Below, piece by piece: positions 9,520 through 21,006 of a stretch of DNA of 64,000 nucleotides. A model generated the notes under the pieces. That model was not told where the DNA came from and made no database searches. It saw only the letters and a program-made list of their open reading frames with translations. Source of the DNA: Bombardia bombarda. Lineage: Eukaryota; Ascomycota; Sordariomycetes; Sordariales; Lasiosphaeriaceae. Each line of letters opens with the position of its first letter. The stretch's first letter is position 1. Location: the NCBI GenBank assembly GCA_030512295.1, contig JAULSR010000014.1, positions 84,501 to 148,500 of the forward strand, written 5' to 3'. The position numbers were made by a program, and so were the translations under genes.

Positions 9520-10330
9520 CTGTGTGTCCGGATTGCGGGCAGCCTTCAAAATGGATCAGGCCTAAGTCCCAGGCAAAAGTCCCTCAGTTTCCATCTCTGC
9601 CAGTTTCCATCTCTGCTGTGTGTGTCCAGACTGCGGGCAGCCTTCAAAATGGATCAGGCATAAGTCCCAGGCAAAAGTCCCCCCACCCGCTCGCTCGCTA
9701 GCATTTCTGTCAGTTTCCATCTCTGCTATGTGTGTCCAGACTGCGGGCAGCCTTCAAAATGGATCAGGCGTAAGTCCCAGGCAAAAGTCCCCGCGCCCGC
9801 CTGCTCGCTCGCTCGCTGGCTTGCATTTTCTGTTGATTTCCATCTCTGCTGTGTGTGTGTCCGGACTAGATCAGGCCTAAGTCCCAGGCAAAGTCCCCGC
9901 GCTCGCTCGCTGGCTTGCATTTTCTGTTGGTTTCCATCTCTGCTATGTGTGTATATCCGAACTACGGGCAGCCTTCAAAATGGACCAGGCACAAGTCCCA
10001 GGCAAAAGTCCCCCCACCGCCTGCTCGCTAGCATTTCTGTTGATTTCCATCTCTGCTGTGTGTGTGTCCGGACTGGATCAGGCCTAAGTCCCAGGCAAAA
10101 GTCCCTCAGTTTCCATCTCTGCCAGTTTCCATCTCTGCCAGTTTCCATCTCTGCTGTGTGTGTCCAGACTGCGGGCAGCTTTCAAAATGGATCAGGCACA
10201 AGTCCCATGCAAAAGTCCCCCCGCTCGCTCACTCGCTGGCATTTCTGTTGGTTTCTCTTCTGTCTGATTGCCCGCATCCTTCAAAATGGATCAGGCACAA
10301 GTCCCATGCAAAAGTCCCCCCCCGCTCGCC
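9520..10330. repeat. Degenerate minisatellite, about 100-125-bp unit
   Basis: About eight copies of a module: tccatctctgctgtgtgtgtcc, gactgcgggcagccttcaaaatggatcaggc, taagtcccaggcaaaagtccc, then a cgctcgctcgc segment. Copies differ by internal deletions (for example 9850-9890 lacks the cggg...aaaa portion). Long plus-strand ORFs across it are repeat artefacts. Confidence 0.9.
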
Positions 10331-10433
10331 CGCGAATAATCACTTCACCCCGCGCTGACTACGCCCGCCGCCCGCGCTTGAACAGTTGGACCCCCCTCCT
10401 TTTCATTCAGCTCCCCCGCAATCGTGATGGTCG

Positions 10434-10508
10434 GTGGGTGGATGGATGGATGGATCGGTGGATGGATCGGTGGATGGATGGATCCCACATCCATCCACGG
10501 ATCCATCC
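10434..10508. repeat. (GGAT)n microsatellite followed by its inverted (ATCC)n
   Basis: gtggatggatggatcggtgg on the left is followed by catccatccacggatccatcc on the right. The pair could fold as a hairpin. Confidence 0.8.
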
Positions 10509-10589
10509 AATTAGGCTGACTGACATGGCTCAGTTCCGAGCTTGGCGGACTTTTGCTTCCTGGACAGACACACAGTACTGTAAGTACTG

Positions 10590-10705
10590 TATGTGCTGTG
10601 CTGTGCTGTGCTGTGCTGTGCTGTGCTTTATTGTATGTGCTGCATTGTATGTGCTGCATTGTATGTGCTGCATTGTATGTGCTGCATTGTATGTGCTGCA
10701 TTGTA
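10590..10705. repeat. (TGTGC)n then 15-bp tgctgcattgtatgt repeats
   Basis: Six tgtgc units are followed by six copies of a 15-bp unit. Confidence 0.9.
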
Positions 10706-11169
10706 TGTACTGTACCGGACATTATTTAGTCTGGCGGTCTGGTTGTTTGTTCAATTTTCGTGTTGAAACCGGGCAATAGTTCACGGAACCCAATGGGATG
10801 GGGATGCCTTGCATCCTGCGGCCATGCAAGTTTGTGTCTCCGGTTTCTGCCCTTTCTTATCGGACCATTCACGGCGCGCAAAGGGGAGCCAACCACCCGG
10901 CCACCCGGCCAGCCAGTCAGCCAGCGGGCTCGTCGCCATCGCATATGTTTGCATCCGTGAGAGAGGGGGGGGGGGCTCAAGTCCGATTCGCTTGCGGTTG
11001 GTTGCTTGCTACCTTGGTCGGTCGTCCATCATCATTGTATGCAATCCGACGAGATGAGGCCTCGCCCCCCCTCCCCCTCCCCCGTCCCGGGTCCCCGGGT
11101 TGTTAGACGAGGCGAGATGAACCGTGCGCAAAACATGAGGAACCAGGTAAGAGGAGGTGAGGTAGTTGT

Positions 11170-11212
<43 letters not shown>

Positions 11213-11535
11213 TCTGTCTCTGTGTGTGTGTGTGTCTGTGTGTGTGTGTAGGCGCTCGGAAGATCAAAGCTCTCCATTGAAGCTCGAGCATTGTCATCAT
11301 CATCATCACCCTCATCATCATCATCCTCATCATCATCATCATCCTCATCATCATCCTCATCATCATCCTCCTCCTCCTCATCATCCTCATCATCATCCTC
11401 ATCATCATCCTCCTCCTCCTCATCATCATCATCATCCTCATCATCATCATCCTCATCATCATCATCCTCATCATCATCCTCATCCTCATCATCATCCTCA
11501 TCCTCATCATCATCATCCTCATCCTCATCCTCTTT
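11170..11535. repeat. (GT)n microsatellite then (TCA/TCC)n tract
   Basis: 11170-11250 is GT-rich. 11294-11533 is built almost wholly of TCA and TCC triplets. On the plus strand this reads as about 75 serines, on the minus strand as an Asp/Glu tract starting MGEYLKEDED. A canonical GTAAGA donor (11147) and TGTAG acceptor flank the GT tract and would splice in phase 0 to the Ser frame, so a small plus-strand gene is conceivable, but nothing outside low-complexity sequence supports it. Confidence 0.8.
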
Positions 11536-11763
11536 GAGATACTCGCCCATGTGTCACGGTACTTGAGTGCTGCCCAGGACCAATTGTGTAAACAGCAGCC
11601 AGTAAATAATAGTGACGGATGAGTGTTAAGTAAATAGAGCTCATGTACAGCCCAAAAAGCAAATCAGCAAAATAGGGTATACCCGTCCCTTTTTTTCTCA
11701 AAATATGAGCCATGCATCCGTGGTTTGCATCGCCCAGTCTCGACGCCAGCAGGCCAAGGTAGC

Positions 11764-11866
11764 CATGCCATGTCCATGCCATGTCCATGCCATGTCCATG
11801 TCCACATCCACATCCATATCCATATCCATATCCATATCCGTATCCGTATCCACATCCATACCCCAA
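11764..11866. repeat. (catgtc/catatc/cacatc)n hexanucleotide repeat
   Basis: About 17 six-base units. Confidence 0.9.
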
Positions 11867-12149
11867 GCCCGTCCCGATACCCAACATCGCCCAGCCAGCA
11901 AAAAGTAATCCATCACTCGAAGAACATCGTACATATAGCACCCCGGAACAGTTGTCGACAGTCTGTCCATCCCAATCATCGCCCCTGTGTCTGCACCTGC
12001 GCCTGCACCTGCGCCTGCCCGACATCCAGATCCAACACCTGCCTCGCCGCCGTCTCCGCCCCCCTGTACCACCTCCCCTTGGCCTCCAGACCGTCCGCCC
12101 CCCTGTACCACCTCCCCTTGGCCTCCAGACCGTCCGCCACCCCGTTGCC

Positions 12150-13457
<1,308 letters not shown>

Positions 13458-13906
13458 GTTTGAGGGCTTCTCTGGCCTCTCGTCGATGACTGGGTGATTG
13501 TGAAATCAGTTGGGCGTGAAATTTGTATGGAGATGTGGGGGCCGTCAATGATGGGGCCAAGTGTTGAGCGATGTAGCTCTCGATTGAATCCGTGAGCAAA
13601 ACTTTTTTTTTTTGGTCCTTTTAGTCCTTTTAGTCCTGACGCGTCATGGACATTAACCCAGATTTGGCCTAGTGCAATAATAGACTGCCACACCATATCG
13701 GGTGCTGTCACCCCACTAGTTTTAGGATACCTAGTTTTAGGATACCTAGATACCTAGAGCCCCTCCTCAACATCCGTCGCCCGCCTACCCATACAAGGAG
13801 CAAAGCAGAACATACTCCCATGAGTCTTTCAACCGTCAACACATACTAAACGTTATCTGAAGGTGGACATTCTGCTGCTTTCATCCTGGCACAACCAAAG
13901 CCGAAG
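13458..13906. other. Spacer upstream of the coiled-coil gene
   Basis: Contains an A/T run (13601-13610) and a duplicated tagttttaggatacc (13718-13748). No gene is seen. Confidence 0.4.
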
Positions 13907-14693
13907 ATGGCTGACCAGCGTTCTTACCGCAAAGTTATATACATCAATGGGCTAAATTCGGATGTGGATAAGATTAAACGATGGTTGAATGAATGGTTCG
14001 AACGCGATTATAAACTCAAGCTAAAGACCTACCTGTCATACTGTCCAGTGTTCCTCTGCCATCCGACACGTTGACCATCCATACATAGTGCGAGAAGACA
14101 AACGTGTGGTTTATCACCACACCGAAAAAAACTATCCCAAGTATGTCCCCTCTCTCCTTTTCCTTGCCACCCCAGCAGTTAACCATTTGTCTAGGAGCAG
14201 ATTAACACGCTCAAGTATGGAGGTAAGCATCTCCACGAACCAAATGACTCGACTACCCAGACAGACACAATCGAATGACACCACAACAATAAAGCCGCTT
14301 CGAAGTCCGAGCCCATCGCGTCCGAGCCCATCGCGTCCGAGCCCATCGCGTCCGAGCCCATCGCGTCCGAGCCCATCGCGTCCGAGCCCACCGAGAATGC
14401 AGCCGCTCCGGCGTAGGAACTCCATCGCCGCCGCTGCCCAGATTGGCCGAGGTCTCATCTCGCCCATCAAGTCAGCATTATCGCCCACACGCGAGGCGCA
14501 CAAAGATGACGAGGGAAGGATCTTGATTAGAGATGGTCCATGGTTTGTTCCCATAGGCAAGCTGGTCCGTGGGTGGATTTCATTTTCCCAAGGGCTCTTC
14601 GAAATAGCGTCTAAATCATACCACCTTTTTCGTACCTATCGCCGATACCTGTCAATCACTCGAGCCATGGTCTCCCTATCATCCTGGGTCTAA
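13907..14693 (+). CDS. Hypothetical protein with RPSPS repeats
   Basis: An ATG at 13907 opens a coding-looking exon (MADQRSYRKVIYINGLNSDV...) that closes near 14040. A second open block runs 14088-14693 and contains six copies of a 15-bp repeat (CGTCCGAGCCCATCG) coding Arg-Pro-Ser-Pro-Ser. A C-terminal part follows with FVPIGKLVRGWISFSQGLFEIASKSYHLF. A donor GTCCAG near 14042 and acceptor CATAG at 14088 would join the two in frame. Other splice forms are possible: GTAAGC at 14223 and ACCCAG near 14260 also look real. I do not recognise the family. Confidence 0.4.
14304..14394. repeat. 15-bp tandem repeat (cgtccgagcccatcg)
   Basis: Six copies, in phase with the hypothetical ORF. Confidence 0.92.
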
Positions 14694-17600
14694 CACAACT
14701 GGTTGATCCGAGTCATGTTCTCCCTATCATCCTGGGTCTAACACACAACTGGTTGATCCCGCAGGTGGTCATGACCACCCGAAATACACCCAGTTTGTTT
14801 CTGTTGTCGTCCAATGACCAACCACCCATCACCTAGGCACTGGGCTGTGGTACCACTGCCGCTGTAGGCACTCACAAAGTCACTTTTGCTCCACATTTAC
14901 AAGTATCAGGAAAGAGACTCATTATTCACGACACAGCTACGAGGGAACAGTAAAGTTGAGAAGAAGAAAAAGTCCCAATATTCTGATCCAACACTGCCCA
15001 AATATCATCAGGCAATTTTCAGCAATCTTTAGGAGTTTGTTTGACCCTCATATCGAGGATCAACGCGTGGGCAGTTTGTGAGTGAGTGTGCCCAGGTTGT
15101 TGGTTGTTTTTTGTTGTCAGGGAGCCCAGCCCCCCTTTTCCCGGCTGGTTTTTTTCCTCCCCTATTGGCTATTGGACCAAATCTCCATATTTTCTTGTGT
15201 AACAGAAAAGTGTAACAGAAAATCCCTGAAAATAAAAATGCGACTTGTTCAATATTGTCAAAGTGCATAACTCAATTTGCGGGCACTGTCAAACGACATT
15301 TTTCTTCCGATAGTTGCCCAAAACCAACGGGATATTTCTCTCATGTCTCTCGAAGCCCAAACGGAGTGGTACAAAACGGTGAGAGCCAGCCAGTGCACGA
15401 TAAACTTACCTGATTTGAATCATTCAAAGTTATGTATGTATGTATATTCGTAATTACATTCCGCGGAGATGCGTCACGTATCGAGCCAGGTACCTCGCAA
15501 GCAAGCATACGAAGTAGGTACATGCTGACGAGAGCTTCTGTCGAAAAGTTTCCCAAGGTCTGTATCTGCTGGTCAGTTTTCATATTCCCTTCACACACCC
15601 CCCCCCCCCCCCCCCCCCGGCTAAGATTATCTTTCCGCCTTCTTCCGCTTCTCCATTCCCCATTTCCCGCCCACGCATCGCAGAAGAAACCCAACCCCAC
15701 AGGCGAGGACGAACTCTTATCAGCTGGGCAGTGGTGTAGACAGCGTGGATTGCGTGGACCATGCTGCTCGGGCCTACATGCAGCTGGACGCTGACTCGAT
15801 GGTCTCGAATTCATATACTGGCTGCCTTGCTCTGATTCAAACAACTGCGCAGGGTCTGGTCCGTGTTTGTTTGCACTATGGCAGTCCCGAGCTTTCCGAG
15901 AAAGGTGCTCGGTCTTTCGTATTCGTCGACAGAAACGGTATACGGACTCTTTGCGCCGAGCCCAGTGAAGAAAGATCCAGGCAGCATTGGGAGCATGATC
16001 AGATGTCTCTCATCAGAGTCCAGACCAGACACTATTGCTGACGGGGAACTTCTGTCTACGAGAGACATTGCTTAGGTTGGTACACGGGCGGGACTTCACG
16101 CCGATCTAAGCTGCATCAGACACGCAATCAGGTTCCAGAACTTCTGTCTCGCATGTGGGTCTGAATATTGAATATTGGGTACCTATGTTTGGCTTGACAC
16201 TTTGGGCTGGCTGCTGTCCGTTGGCTATCATATCTCAGCATGGCTTAACTTGGTTGTGAAGTCCGTGACACAATCACTAGTCTTGCCCCTTTGTGTCACC
16301 ATGTCGTTATGCCTGACTTCTCGTCCACTCCACATGAGAAGAAGTAGATCCACTACCAGCTTGCCACTAGCTAGCACGGCCGGTGGGTCCGCCCACCCCT
16401 GAGCGAGCTGCTCTCGGGCAAAACAGAGGAGTTACTGGAAAGCAGTAGGGATTGGGGGTTGGGTAGAGATCGAGATCGCAAGGGGTGTGCGCAATCCTTT
16501 GTCCATGCACAAGCTGGGGGGGGTCAGTAAAAGCAGCGGACAGCGGACAGTAGCAAGGCGTATGTATCCATCCTAGTTCCAGACCCGGAAGCATCCCTCA
16601 GCATCCCCAGATGATACTAACCTACCTTGGCATCTTGGATTCAAACACCCCCTCTTCGCCAGCAATGACTCCCCGAGCGGGGCGTGCAAACAAGTCGCCG
16701 ACCTGAGGCTGACTCCGAGACATAATTTCCAGAATCATAAGTTAAGAAAATGACAGGTCAGTTCGGCTGGCGCGGCACAGCCGGTTGGCGATGAGGGAGT
16801 TTGAGTCGCAGGATTTTGTGGCTTTGAGAGTCATTTGTTGAGATGCAGCCCGCACGGGATATTGTAACAGTAAGTCTATGTAAGTAGCCAACGGGCTGAC
16901 TGGACAGTATGGAAGGAAAAGGTCAACCTACGTTTTGTTCGGAATAGAACAACCTGTCCAAGGGCCCTCGTTCTGCTGGGCGGATCCTTCCAAGGAGAAA
17001 GAGAACATGTAGTTGCTACATCACTGTGTGGAACGTGAGGGAGTAGAGCAACCCTTGCTCGAATCCTGGATGCGGTTAGCCAGTACAAAAGTGCATACTG
17101 CAACTGCGCATACTGCAACTGCATCTCTTGCAAGGATGTCAGAAAGGTTACTGGAGCGAACCAGGGGGGGCGCTTTCTCTCGCCAACCCGTGCCGCCATC
17201 TACCTCGATCTGCTGTGGTACATAAGACAAGACGCCAGTATTGATGGCCTTCCACGCGGCCAATTCTTGGCCCCTGAACAGACAAACACAAGGTTGGTTG
17301 ATAGTGTTGGTGGCACTGTGAGCCGTGTGCGACGACAGAAGAGTTGGGTGTGCAGTTGGTCGGCCGAGCTAGGCTGTTCTCGGTCTTTTCGGTGGGTGGC
17401 TCAAACACGGGTTGGGGTGGAAAAGGGTACCGGTGAGGCAAAGAGATAGCCGATGTGGTGCATTAGTCGGTGCCATTGGCTGGCGGACTGCAATGACGGG
17501 CTGGGCGACCTTGCCAACAGACCTGGGAATTCTTGGCTGAGCCTTGTGGCTGCAGGATGCAGGAGCGCCTATGTCTGGATCGAACGAATGACGGCTCGGC

Positions 17601-18662
17601 AGGGGACAGAGTCCTCGATCCGACATGACATGCATGCAATACCCGGAAGATGCCTTGGGGAGGGAAAGAGGGAGGGAAAGAGAGAGGGAAAGAGAGAGGG
17701 AAAGAGAGAGGGAAAGAGAGAGGGAACGAGAGAGGGAACGAGAGAGGGAACGAGAGAGGGAAAGAGGGAGGGAAAGAGAGAGGTCTGGCTGCTCTTGCCA
17801 TTTGTTCGACATGAAGGTCTGTTTCCTTTTGGGAAGGCGCTGGCCGAGGTGACGGGAATCGACGGGAATCGACGGGAATGGCCAATGGCCCACAAGTCAT
17901 CCCCAGTCCTCACCAACGCCCCCCGGGCCCCAATCCACTCCTCACCTCAGACTCACTCCCCGCCAGGCGACCCAGAAACCCCCCCGCCGACTTGGAACCC
18001 AACAATTTAAAAAAACGAAAGAGGCAGACACCACAGCTATCCCACACGAGACGTGGTAATTAGCCATTTGGGGAGATGGGTGCATATGGCGACAGGGGAC
18101 AAGACGCAGATGCCCATGGCCTGCACGGGCCATATCTCCAATACCTCTTGCGGGCGCCATGCTGCAATGCAGTGTGACAGTTGGCCACCGCGCTGGCGAG
18201 ACTAGCTTGAGCCGTGACTGGTAGTTCCCACTGAGTGCGTCACTCGTGGACGACGACCATCTTTTCTTTTTGAAGCCATTGATGTACGTACTCTGTGTCG
18301 CCCGTACCATGTGCATCATCACGGCTGGGAGCCCCCGGCTCCCACCGACTCCCGCCGACTCCCGCCGACCCCTCAGCACGCAGCTGTGGCCGCTAATCAC
18401 CATATAAGATGGCTGCCGAGGGACCCAGGACGAGTGCCCAAGAACCACCACACGGCAGCTCACCACAGGGCAGCTCACCACAGGGCAGCTCGCCACACCC
18501 ACATCTCCGTCTTCATCATCACCGCACAGGTCTACCCAGGACGAGTGCCCAAGAACCACCACACGGCAGCTCACCACAGGGCAGCTCGCCACACCCACAT
18601 CTCCGTCTTCATCACCGCACAGGTCCTACCACTATCCCGTCATCAGCCAGCTCACAATCAAC
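14694..18662. other. Long gene-poor region
   Basis: No gene can be supported over about 4 kb. It holds a 50-bp duplication (ctccctatcatcctgggtctaacaca...ggttgatcc, 14668-14760), a C20 run (15599-15618), scattered splice-like signals around 15342-16075 (an ATG at 15342 followed by GTGAGA), a GAGAGGGAAA repeat (17660-17785), and a duplicated 70-bp acgagtgcccaagaaccacc block (18428-18630). A small unannotated gene at 15.3-16.1 kb cannot be excluded. Confidence 0.45.
17656..17785. repeat. 10-bp tandem repeat (gagagggaaa)
   Basis: About 12 copies, with gagggaacga variants in the middle. Confidence 0.9.
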
Positions 18663-19879
18663 ATGGCTACCTCCGGCAACCTCGACTATGACCCGCCCAG
18701 CGTCCTGGTATCCACCGGGACCACCGAAGCTGGGCCATACTATCTTGTTATTGCGAACGTAAGGGACCCTCCCCCTTGATCCTTCTGCCTTGATCCTTCT
18801 ACCTTGATCCTTCTACACCAATCACTAACATGATCTCCAGCTCCCAGAAAAGGCAGCCTGGCATGACCTAAGGGACTTTATCCAAAGCCATGTTCCCGAG
18901 GAGCTTGACATATATGTCTGCGTCTTTGGCAGGAGGAGGGACTCGGGCTGGGTCCGCGTCATGGGACTCAAGGCGTTTCAAGAAGTCAAGAGTATGTATC
19001 GTACTCTCTCTCTCTCTCACACACACGCTGACACATCCTCGTCAGGGGCCCTGATGGAGCGCCCCTTCAGGGGCCGAGAGATAATCGTCCACGACCCCGG
19101 CTACGAGGAAAAGGGCAGAAAGCTCGGCGCCGTCCTCGTCAGGGCCCCCTTCTTCAAGGATAGACACCTCTTCATCGAGCCCCACACCCTGGCGAGGCCA
19201 CCCCAGTGGGGGCCGCTGCTGCCGCCGCCCGCGCCGCCCGCGCCGCCCGCGCCGCCCGCGGCCGCGCCACCGCGGCCGCAGCATGCGGTGCCAGTGGACC
19301 TCCCCGAAGGAGACACGAGGGTTATTATCTGCTGGAAGGACCAAGACAACGGGACAGCAGCAGGGCCCGATGACGCCGAGGAGCGGCTCTCGGCCGACAT
19401 CATGCGGAGCGACGGAGAGACCGGCAAAGCCATCCGGGCCGTGCTGTCGTGGGATCGCTCGCTCACGTCCCTCGGCGTCTATACAGGCATGGTCGTGGCC
19501 TCGTTTCGCACCTGCGAAGACGCCCAGCGAGCGATCGACGAGCTCGGGGCTGTCGGTACGATCACTGCGTGCTTCATGAGCGTGGCCAAGGCTTCTTTGA
19601 AGAAGAAGAATGCGAAGACCTGCAGGAACCAGCGAAGACGGGTGAGTTGCCACTGCTGCCTGCCTCCTGCACAACCATACCGCCCTTGAAAAGCAGACAC
19701 AGATCGCTAACCAAACCACACGGCCAAAGCGGGCGCGAGACCTCTTCGACGCCCGATCTGCTGGCAAGGCCAGCGCCGCGGACGTCGACGCGGAGAATGC
19801 GAGGGTCTATGAGCGTCTGCGCAAGCTCGGGAGCCCAAGAGTGCTCGTCGTGAGCGGCAACTTGTTGAAGAGAAAGTGA
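18663..19879 (+). CDS. RRM-like nucleic-acid-binding protein
   Basis: Four exons, 18663-18758, 18841-18991, 19046-19641 and 19730-19879, give 330 aa. Donors are GTAAGG, GTATGT and GTGAGT. The last acceptor was placed after GCTAAC...CCAAAG because the branch site is canonical; upstream acceptors in the same frame would lengthen the protein slightly. Residues about 25-100 form an RRM-like unit: YYLVIANLP as RNP2-like strand, WHDLRDFIQ helix, and SGWVRVMGLKAFQEV as RNP1-like strand. A Pro/Ala linker (APPAPPAPPA) leads to a second, weaker RRM-like unit (DTRVIICW ... MVVASFRTCEDAQRAIDELG). The tail is basic. The specific family is unknown. Confidence 0.72.
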
Positions 19880-19918
19880 TTCTCAGCCATCTTTTGATCG
19901 CCTGTCGGCGGCGGCCGT

Positions 19919-20068
19919 CCTGTCCTTTCCTTTCCTTTCCTTTTCTTTCCTTTCCTTTTCTTTCCCCTCCTTTTCTTTCCCCTCCTTTTCTTTCCCCTCC
20001 TTTTCTTTCCCCTCCTTTTCTTTCCCCTCCTTTTCTTTCCCCTCCTTTTCTTTCCCCTCCTTTTCTTT
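19919..20068. repeat. 15-bp CT-rich repeat (ccttttctttcccct)
   Basis: About nine copies just after the stop of the RRM-like gene, probably in its 3' region. Confidence 0.9.
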
Positions 20069-21006
20069 TCAAACAAACAAACACACATACACGCTCATTA
20101 TTTTTCCAGTAGCTTTTTTTTTTTATATATTATTCTTTCTGCTGCCTGCCCCCTTTCCATAATTTCTGTCCGTCAGAGAAACAATTGGCAGAAGCAACAA
20201 CAGAACGACAAACTCCATAGTCTGGTTCACAAACGGAGGTTGATAACAAGGGAGATTGATCTTACAATATGTCTAAAACGCGAGCTTGGAAGGCTGAGGG
20301 AGGAGGGATTGGGAGATTGGAATCATTATAGCGCGCTCTCTTTCGAGGCAACCAGCGTGGCGGAGCAAAATACCATGCCAGCTGGCTAGCCAGTCAGTCC
20401 TTATAATATAACGCAAAGCAACTGCTTTTATAATTCTGTCTGGTTTTTTATTGTGTTGCCTCTCTCTGAATTACTCCCTGCTACGAACAGGTGGCTGCAC
20501 TGTTTCGCCTTTGACGTAATAACAACCGCGATTACCTAGCTGAATACTGTACACACAGACAAGCCCTCCCTGGAAAAAGATGGGAAAAACCCGAGAGGGA
20601 AAAAAGAAAACCGTCCACAAAGATTGGCGTGAACTGGAAAAAAGAAGAGATAAAACCCCATATAATTAATCCACCAATCCTCATACAATTAGAAAATGCT
20701 GGCTCAGAAAGGGAGACACGAACCCCGTAAATATACTGACTTATGATACAAATCAAAAAGGCCCACGGTCTGTTCTGTTGCTGTTGGTTTTTTTTTTTGT
20801 TTGCTGCTGTTTTATCAGCTGTTGCCACACAGCCAGCTTGTCCGAATTGCGCTGCTCCCAATTGATTCCTAAAAGAAAATGATAAAAAGAAAAAATGAAA
20901 CAGAATCTGGGTTCCTGTCTTGCAAAGCGTGGCCACAAAGCCAAGATGCTTGACCCCAAGCTTCAGAAGTGAAAAGAACAACCCCGAAAGCTGTAAACAA
21001 GACTCT
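20069..21006. other. Convergent 3' intergenic region
   Basis: AT-rich. It separates the 3' ends of the RRM-like and JmjC-SET genes. No ORF of interest. Confidence 0.5.

Larger units (their letters stand above)
10340..12149. other. Spacer dominated by simple repeats
   Basis: No supported gene. A 36-bp segment (cccctgtaccacctccccttggcctccagaccgtccg) is duplicated at about 12061-12134, just downstream of the coiled-coil gene. Confidence 0.5.

Noticed and set aside
9291..10779. Several plus-strand ORFs with CPDCGQPSKWIR repeats
   Set aside because: Resemble CxxC modules but arise from the degenerate minisatellite and shift frame between units.
11103..11528. Met/Arg or His/Pro proteins over the TCA/TCC tract
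   Set aside because: Pure microsatellite translations.
15600..16075. Possible small gene with MSLEAQTEWYKT start at 15342 and ORFs to 16075
   Set aside because: A GTGAGA donor follows the start, but no consistent exon chain could be built.
17453..18010. Arg-Glu-Gly-Lys repeat ORF
   Set aside because: Generated by the gagagggaaa repeat; flanks are not coding-like.
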